Shown here: positions 59,101-64,000 of the stretch, one piece after another
How the letters are laid out: the number at the start of each line of letters is the position of its first letter
Position numbering within the stretch: the first letter of the stretch is position 1
From: Symsagittifera roscoffensis
Taxonomy: Eukaryota > Xenacoelomorpha > Acoela > Convolutidae
DNA length: 64,000 nucleotides
Assembly (NCBI RefSeq): GCF_963678635.1
Contig: NC_087070.1
Location: forward strand, 15,253,840-15,317,839
Direction: 5' to 3'
Translations under genes and position numbers: made by a program
Notes under the pieces: generated by a model
What the model was told of the DNA's origin: nothing
Seen by the model: the letters and a program-made list of their open reading frames with translations, nothing else
Databases searched by the model: none

Positions 59101-60492
59101 GTTAAAAATTTCCCTCAGGGCAGAAAAGAAAGGAATCTTATTGAATTTTAATAACGATATAATGTCAGACTTACACAAGAAATTACTGACCAAGTAGGGA
59201 GATCTCAAATTGCCTGACAACCCGTTATCACTCTCAGATCATTGCTCAAATAACCTTAACAAACTCATGACGGACGAAGATAAAATCCTCAAGGAGGTAA
59301 AGAAGGCGGTACAGGAAGCAAACCATTGGACAAATTCGGAGCCTATTTAAAGAACATCAAGAGGGACATTCACGTGAAAGAAGGACTGTTATTTAACGAT
59401 AACAAACTGATAGTGCCGGCTGCATTAAGATCACCATTCCTGTCACTTCTTCACGAGACTCACCCAGGACAGTTCGGGATGAAAGCCCTGGCAGAAAACA
59501 TCTGGTGGCCACACCTATACAGAGAGATCTACTATCACGGAAAGAAATGCACTCAGTGTATTATGGCCGGTAAGAACCTAAAAGTGTTACTAGGGACGAA
59601 CAAGACTGAGAAATTATCGATTCTGACCGAACCAAATGACGAAGTAGATTTAGACTTTGCGGGCCCATTGGAAAAAAGTTGGGGTAACTCAAAATACCTT
59701 TTGTTATGCATTGATCGCTTTTCAAAGTTTCCGTCTGCAAAAGTATTGAACAATACCTCGGCTTCTTCGATTTTAACCTTCATGACAGATTACTGCCATC
59801 TTCACGGATTTCCAAAGTCCATCAGAGCTGACCATGGGTCATGTTTTACTTCGTTTGATTTTAGAAACTTCTGTGAGAAGAACAACATTAATTTAATCCT
59901 ATGTACGGTCGGTGATCATAGATCCAACGGAGTAGTAGAAAGATTCATTTACACTGTCAAAGCTAAGCTACTGGCAATGTCGTTCAACGATCCAAAACCA
60001 TCTTTAAATACGGCAATTTATAAAATTATTTGGAATATACGTTCGACGAAACAATCATCCATTGGATGCTCTCCTTTCTCAAAACATTTTAATAGATCTC
60101 CCAATACGTTCTGGAAATCTTTGGTTTCTCACGCAATTAGTTTAGATAAGGGAAAATCAATTCTAACAAAGGACAGAGCACAAGACTGGGAGGCTGACGA
60201 CGCGTTTGAAGATGGCTATCTGGAAGACAGAGCAATAGAGAAAAGAGGGTACGAGAGCGACCCTGCTGACAAAGTAGATAGAAATCTCCAGCGAGCCCCA
60301 CTGTCAAACCCTTTCAGCCAAGGAGTTAACTGGTTTAGGAAAACAGTTAACAGGAGGGAAGGCGAACCGTATTTTAAACCACTTGGGAGTAAACCTCTGT
60401 CAGACACTAAACATACGGTCACATTAGACAACGGACACGTGATCAGAAAATCTGACTTAGCTTTTAACAAAATCCAACCGACAGCTCCTTAG
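56128..60492 (+). pseudogene. pol: gag-pol polyprotein region, multiply disrupted
   Basis: The first long frame (56128-57750) has capsid C-terminal sequence, a variant and a canonical zinc knuckle (CNICKYKGHFGRLC, CX2CX4HX4C), an aspartic protease with VDSAS and ILGND, and reverse transcriptase motif A (WFSNLDLKNTYSQLQ). A frameshift occurs in an 11-G run (57723-57733). The next frame has motif B (GFYGLGDMPNVFQRVM) and the catalytic box as YIED instead of YxDD. RNase H (TDASHSGLG, TDHKALLSA) is cut by stops at 58325 and 58535. Further stops occur at 58736, 59096 and about 59195, with a frameshift near 59310. The last frame (59326-60492) has the integrase HHCC zinc finger (HPGQFG, CTQC) and catalytic core (DLDFAGP, ADHGSCFTS, SNGVVERF). 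Confidence 0.92.
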
Positions 60493-60539
60493 ACATTCTC
60501 GCTAGACCGAATTCGCTAATTAATAATAATGATTTAGCA

Positions 60540-61382
60540 GGCAAGCAAAAAAGAAACTCCCCTTCCAAGAGACGAGACTCAAATAAAGGAGGCCCTTCGA
60601 CGAGTTACACACCAACGGGTGGAAATACATGCAAAAAGAGGAGAACCACCATCACGAGCTCGAAAGGTTCAAAATTCGACTTTAATAACCTAGATTCTTT
60701 GTTAGAGTTAGACCTTTGGGATAAAGTCATTGATGACTACTTGGGTACGGAAGCGGAAATTGTAGGAAATGCACCGACTGTTAACCTTCATAGTGATTTA
60801 GATCAGCCAAGGTGTACCGTACAGAGCCAGACAAACACTCAGACAACAATCACTATACCAACGGGCACAAGTGACGACCCAATTTGAGTGGATAGCTCTC
60901 CGGAGAAGACAGTGGAGACACCAAAGACCCCGATATCCTTAAAACATCGTGCAAGAAGAAACCCAGGCCCCCCAAAATTCTACGGTGATAGGCGGTTTAT
61001 CGACCAAGTGACGCTCGGAACGGAGACCATGAGTGCAGTAGACTCCGATGACAAACCGTTAATTACTTTCTTCGGCGCAAAAAGTCCACGACCTAATGTA
61101 ACGTACTGTACGACGTCCCCTTCGGATTATCTTACACCCATTGATGAGATCCCACGTCATACGACTCTGGTTGCTGAAACCACACAAGGTCAACTTTCAA
61201 CACCCTCCTCTCTAGCAACAAAGACCGCATGGGTATTTCCACCATTGGTAGAAGTTACCAGTAATACCCAGGATGATGACGGCAGTGACATATCCTCGGG
61301 CATTGACACCGATGTAAGAAGAGAGGCAGATAACTTCCATGTTAGATACAACACTACGGTCTTAAACTCTGAAAACTGTTAA
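60540..61382 (+). pseudogene. Third open region of the LTR element, function unknown
   Basis: Downstream of integrase and in a different frame, an open stretch runs to a TAA ending at 61382. It is broken only by a TGA at 60885-60887. It has a basic Ser/Thr-rich start, LLELDLWDKVIDDYLG, then ARRNPGPPKFYGDRRF, which resembles basic Pro-rich tails seen after integrase in some gypsy polyproteins. There is no signal peptide or membrane segment, so an envelope protein is unlikely. It could be an extended pol C terminus or an accessory protein. Confidence 0.5.
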
Positions 61383-61742
61383 ACTCTGGTAACATGTTAT
61401 CTTACGTATTTGCTTTAGCTTTTATCCATTGGATAACCCAAATTTTATTTTATTATCTAGTTAGTGATTTAGTTAGTTTGCTTTAATTGTACAAATGCTA
61501 CATAACCCCAGTTGTACAAATGATTTTGTACATTCAGTGTTGATATCTGTGTAAACCTGTAAGTAGCCTGTATATATTACCATATAATCACCTCCATTGT
61601 AAATTGTACTCTCGTTAAATGTCCATTGGTGCTAAACGTGGTTACTTTTTGTTTCAACTTTGGCCCTGGTGGAGCGAGGGGAGATGGAGTATATGTGTGA
61701 TATTGGCTACATCGATGAGAGGGCAGATATTAATTTTTGTGC

Positions 61743-61751
61743 AGTGGGGAA
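61743..61751 (+). promoter_or_regulatory. Polypurine tract of the LTR element
   Basis: AGTGGGGAA directly before the TGTTGTG start of the 3' LTR; expected plus-strand primer site. It is shorter than average and broken by one T. Confidence 0.7.
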
Positions 61752-61964
61752 TGTTGTGATTCAGTATTTTTAGTATGTTATAACCTTGACCTCTATTATC
61801 TAATTACGTACCAGTCAATGTTAACTCTACGAAGTCCAGTGGACTTCGGATCACTAGTTGCTCTTTTGAGACTACAGTCAGTTTTAATTCAACCAATACT
61901 TTTATTCTCTTTTAACTTTAGTTAGATTCATTAGTTACTAGTGGTACATGTTAACGCTTTATTA
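61752..61964 (+). repeat. 3' LTR
   Basis: 213 bp, starts TGTTGTGATTCAG and ends GCTTTATTA, followed by the GTCTG target duplication. 207 of 213 positions match the 5' LTR by eye. Confidence 0.93.
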
Positions 61965-61969
61965 GTCTG

Positions 61970-63330
61970 TAAATATGATCAACTGGACCAAAGACTCAGA
62001 CTCGGATAAACGTTCACTTCTCAGTTCTCAATTTACAAAATGAGGAGTGGAAAATTTGATAAATATGTGCCTTGAGGTTTAATCGAAAATCAATACTATA
62101 ATGCAAGTTGATGATGGAAACCCCAATTTTTTTTAATAAGAATGACAGTTTTGCACAACCTCGTGCTCGTTGCTTGAGAGTGAAGCAACATTACCCAGCC
62201 CAGAAAAATAACCAAAAAAAAATTGCGTGTAGTTCCTAAACAGGGGCTCAACAGCGGTTCGCCGTATGAGCTGTACAGCTCTTGTGTTGGTCCTTTCCCC
62301 CGTGGATAAATGGTTTTAACCTAAAAATAATAGATCGATTTTTAAAACGTTATTACAATTTTACTACTCGCGGCACTTTACAAGCAGTATATTTTTGATG
62401 ATTTTCCGGTTGTAATTTTGTGGGCTTTTCTATCTAATATTTTTGTTTCGACTCTGTTTTAAAAATCAATAAGAATCAGAGTCTATATTTTCGATTGCTT
62501 AATATCAAACTCACAAGTTTTTCTTAGAAAAACTTTAAAAAACTTAAACTTGAAAAAAAATTCTTTTTTCACCTTAAATTTTTTTTTCTATTTTCTTTCT
62601 CACTTTTTTCTCCTCTCGAAGTCTTCGTTGCTACTTCTTCAGCCTCATGCTGTTTTAATCTTATACTTCTTCAATCGCAACTTCGCCTCTGTGTAAAACT
62701 TTGTGCATAAAAAAATATATATAATTATTTTATCGGGGGCGTTATTGACACCAAAAAGAAGATCATCACTCGACTTATGTTTTGTCTTCATGATTTTCAC
62801 CTGAACTCAACCCAATTTCTAGTTTTAAATTTCAAGTTTAACGCGTTGTATCCGGTTAACTTAAATCAGCACTGTAGTCCTAAAGCATTCGTTGTGCACT
62901 TGAGCAGGCATAACTTACAGAAAAAGTTCAAGATTTGAAAAATCAACATATAATCATTTGTAACGTTAGAAATATCTTTTTTGATACAATTTTTGACAAT
63001 ATTATGCCATAAAAACCATTTGGTTTTGGGAAAATTGATTGATACACACGTCTCTGCGTAAAAACAGGCAGCTATTTTCCTTATAATTGGAAGCCTCAAC
63101 TTCTTTAGAAGCGGCTTTTGTTTTCCCCCGACCTTGGTGGTTACAGCATAATGGTGTCATACGATAAATAAAAAATGACAACTTTAATTGGTTTCAATTG
63201 CGGTTTTGATCTAATTTGTATTGAAGGCCGGGTGGGGGAGATAAAGACAGACTGCCATTGAGCCTTAATTGAGAAGATTTAAATTGATAGAACTGTTGTT
63301 GTTTTTTTGTAAATTGTTTCATTTACTGAG
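61970..63330. other. Non-genic region right of the LTR element
   Basis: AT-rich, no gene recognised. A CAACTTCGCCTCTGTG module near 62677 belongs to the dispersed composite-repeat family. No exon of the minus-strand coiled-coil gene could be identified here. Confidence 0.45.
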
Positions 63331-63338
63331 AGGTTTTG

Positions 63339-63806
63339 GGTACTACTATGATAGAGTGGTCCCTCGAAAAAGCAACTATGATAGACAGGTCCCGCATGCA
63401 TTTCGCATGTTATAATTTTGAAAACTAATTTGGGTATAAATTATTCATTTCAAAAATCTTGCAAAATATGTTCAGCCAAAAACTTTTCAGACTGAAAATT
63501 GTAATCACTATTGTTTATATATTGAAATTTGCTCGCTTTACTTTATTTAACGTTTTAACAACCATATAATTGGGTTGACTTATTTGTCATCAAAACCCAC
63601 TATTGGCGGTTTTTTTAAAATTTTCAACCTTAAAATGGTGAGGGGGAGGTTTTAAGAGGTAACAAAACATGAAATTTGTTTGAAAATATACTGCGACATA
63701 TTTCTGAAAGGCGTAGTCATAATTATTAAACGATTAGAGAGCTCTAGGTGTCTTATTCTCAAGGGACCTGGTTATTTTCAAGGGACCACTCTATCATAGT
63801 AGTACC
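63339..63806. mobile_element. MITE with perfect 26-bp inverted repeats and 8-bp target duplication
   Basis: 468 bp starting GGTACTACTATGATAGAGTG and ending in its exact complement; the match runs 26 bp, through GGTCCCT. The target duplication AGGTTTTG is exact at 63331-63338 and 63807-63814. A second internal CTATGATAGACAGGTCCC follows the left repeat. No coding capacity. The 8-bp duplication with GG termini does not decide between Merlin, MULE, P and hAT superfamilies. Confidence 0.93.
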
Positions 63807-63814
63807 AGGTTTTG

Positions 63815-64000
63815 TTTTGATCTTGTTTTGAAATTAAGTATTTGATCTAGGACAAACTTAGACAAGCATTTGAGTCTCACTAGTCGAACCACATATTGGA
63901 CCAGCAAAAAAAATAAGTACGCAGGACAAAACTCTTGGTGGTAATAAAAAATCTTGCTTCAAAATGAGCGGTTTGAGCGGTTTTTGAGCGGTTTATCTAA
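63815..64000. other. Window end, no feature seen
   Basis: AT-rich; the last 40 bases have a short GAGCGGTTT tandem (three copies from about 63966). Confidence 0.5.

Larger units (their letters stand above)
55453..61964 (+). mobile_element. Ty3/gypsy LTR retrotransposon, full-length but decayed
   Basis: 6512 bp bounded by a perfect 5-bp target duplication GTCTG (55448-55452 and 61965-61969). It has two 213-bp LTRs with six differences by eye, a primer-binding site directly after the left LTR, and a purine-rich tract directly before the right LTR. The internal order is gag, zinc knuckles, protease, reverse transcriptase, RNase H and integrase, which is the Ty3/gypsy order. Several stops and frameshifts disrupt it. 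It lies upstream of the coiled-coil gene and in the opposite orientation. Confidence 0.95.

Noticed and set aside
60699-61382. Possible envelope gene of the LTR element
   Set aside because: No signal peptide, transmembrane segment or cysteine pattern of an envelope protein; only a basic, Pro-rich and Ser/Thr-rich sequence.

Overview
This is a window from a repeat-rich, AT-rich animal (metazoan) genome. The host genes are animal genes interrupted by GT-AG introns: a Rab4 GTPase in five exons, a C1D-like exosome cofactor, a MIER-type ELM2/SANT corepressor, an ACOT13-like thioesterase, and the dynein-2 intermediate chain WDR60/DYNC2I1. DYNC2I1 implies an organism with cilia. The repeats (FLYWCH-MULE, Tc1/mariner, hAT MITEs, Ty3/gypsy, Helitron-like elements, tRNA-derived SINE heads) fit an invertebrate, but nothing I can read fixes the phylum.

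Layout. 1-4.1 kb: repeats, no gene recognised. 4.2-6.4 kb (+): C1D-like gene in two coding exons, with an hAT MITE in its intron. 9.2-10.8 kb (+): MIER-like gene, coding region in one exon. 13.6-20.1 kb (+): probable ACOT13-like gene, two exons separated by a 6-kb intron that holds a Helitron-like element with a roughly 168-bp satellite. 20.3-23.3 kb (+): DYNC2I1 in one coding exon. 24.55-27.06 kb: MULE transposon with 8-bp target duplication and terminal inverted repeats built from a 15-bp tandem unit. 27-33 kb: repeats only. 33.0-38.4 kb (+): Rab4, with two more Helitron-like elements in intron 3. 38.4-46.7 kb: MITEs, a Tc1 element and a second copy of the hAT MITE. 46.7-54.7 kb (-): a large coiled-coil gene with about 29 tandem 39-residue repeats; its 5' exons are not identified. 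55.45-61.96 kb: a complete but decayed Ty3/gypsy LTR retrotransposon (213-bp LTRs, 5-bp target duplication). 62-64 kb: repeats and a MITE with perfect 26-bp inverted repeats and an 8-bp target duplication.

The host genes are unrelated housekeeping or chromatin/trafficking genes with no sign of shared function. Most of the biology here is in the mobile elements, several of which can be bounded to the base from their inverted repeats and target duplications. The most unusual items are the 29-unit coiled-coil gene, three Helitron-type 3' ends attached to tandem arrays, and a multi-copy composite repeat whose hairpin stem varies in a compensatory way. All coordinates, splice sites and identities were read by eye; no alignment or search was run.
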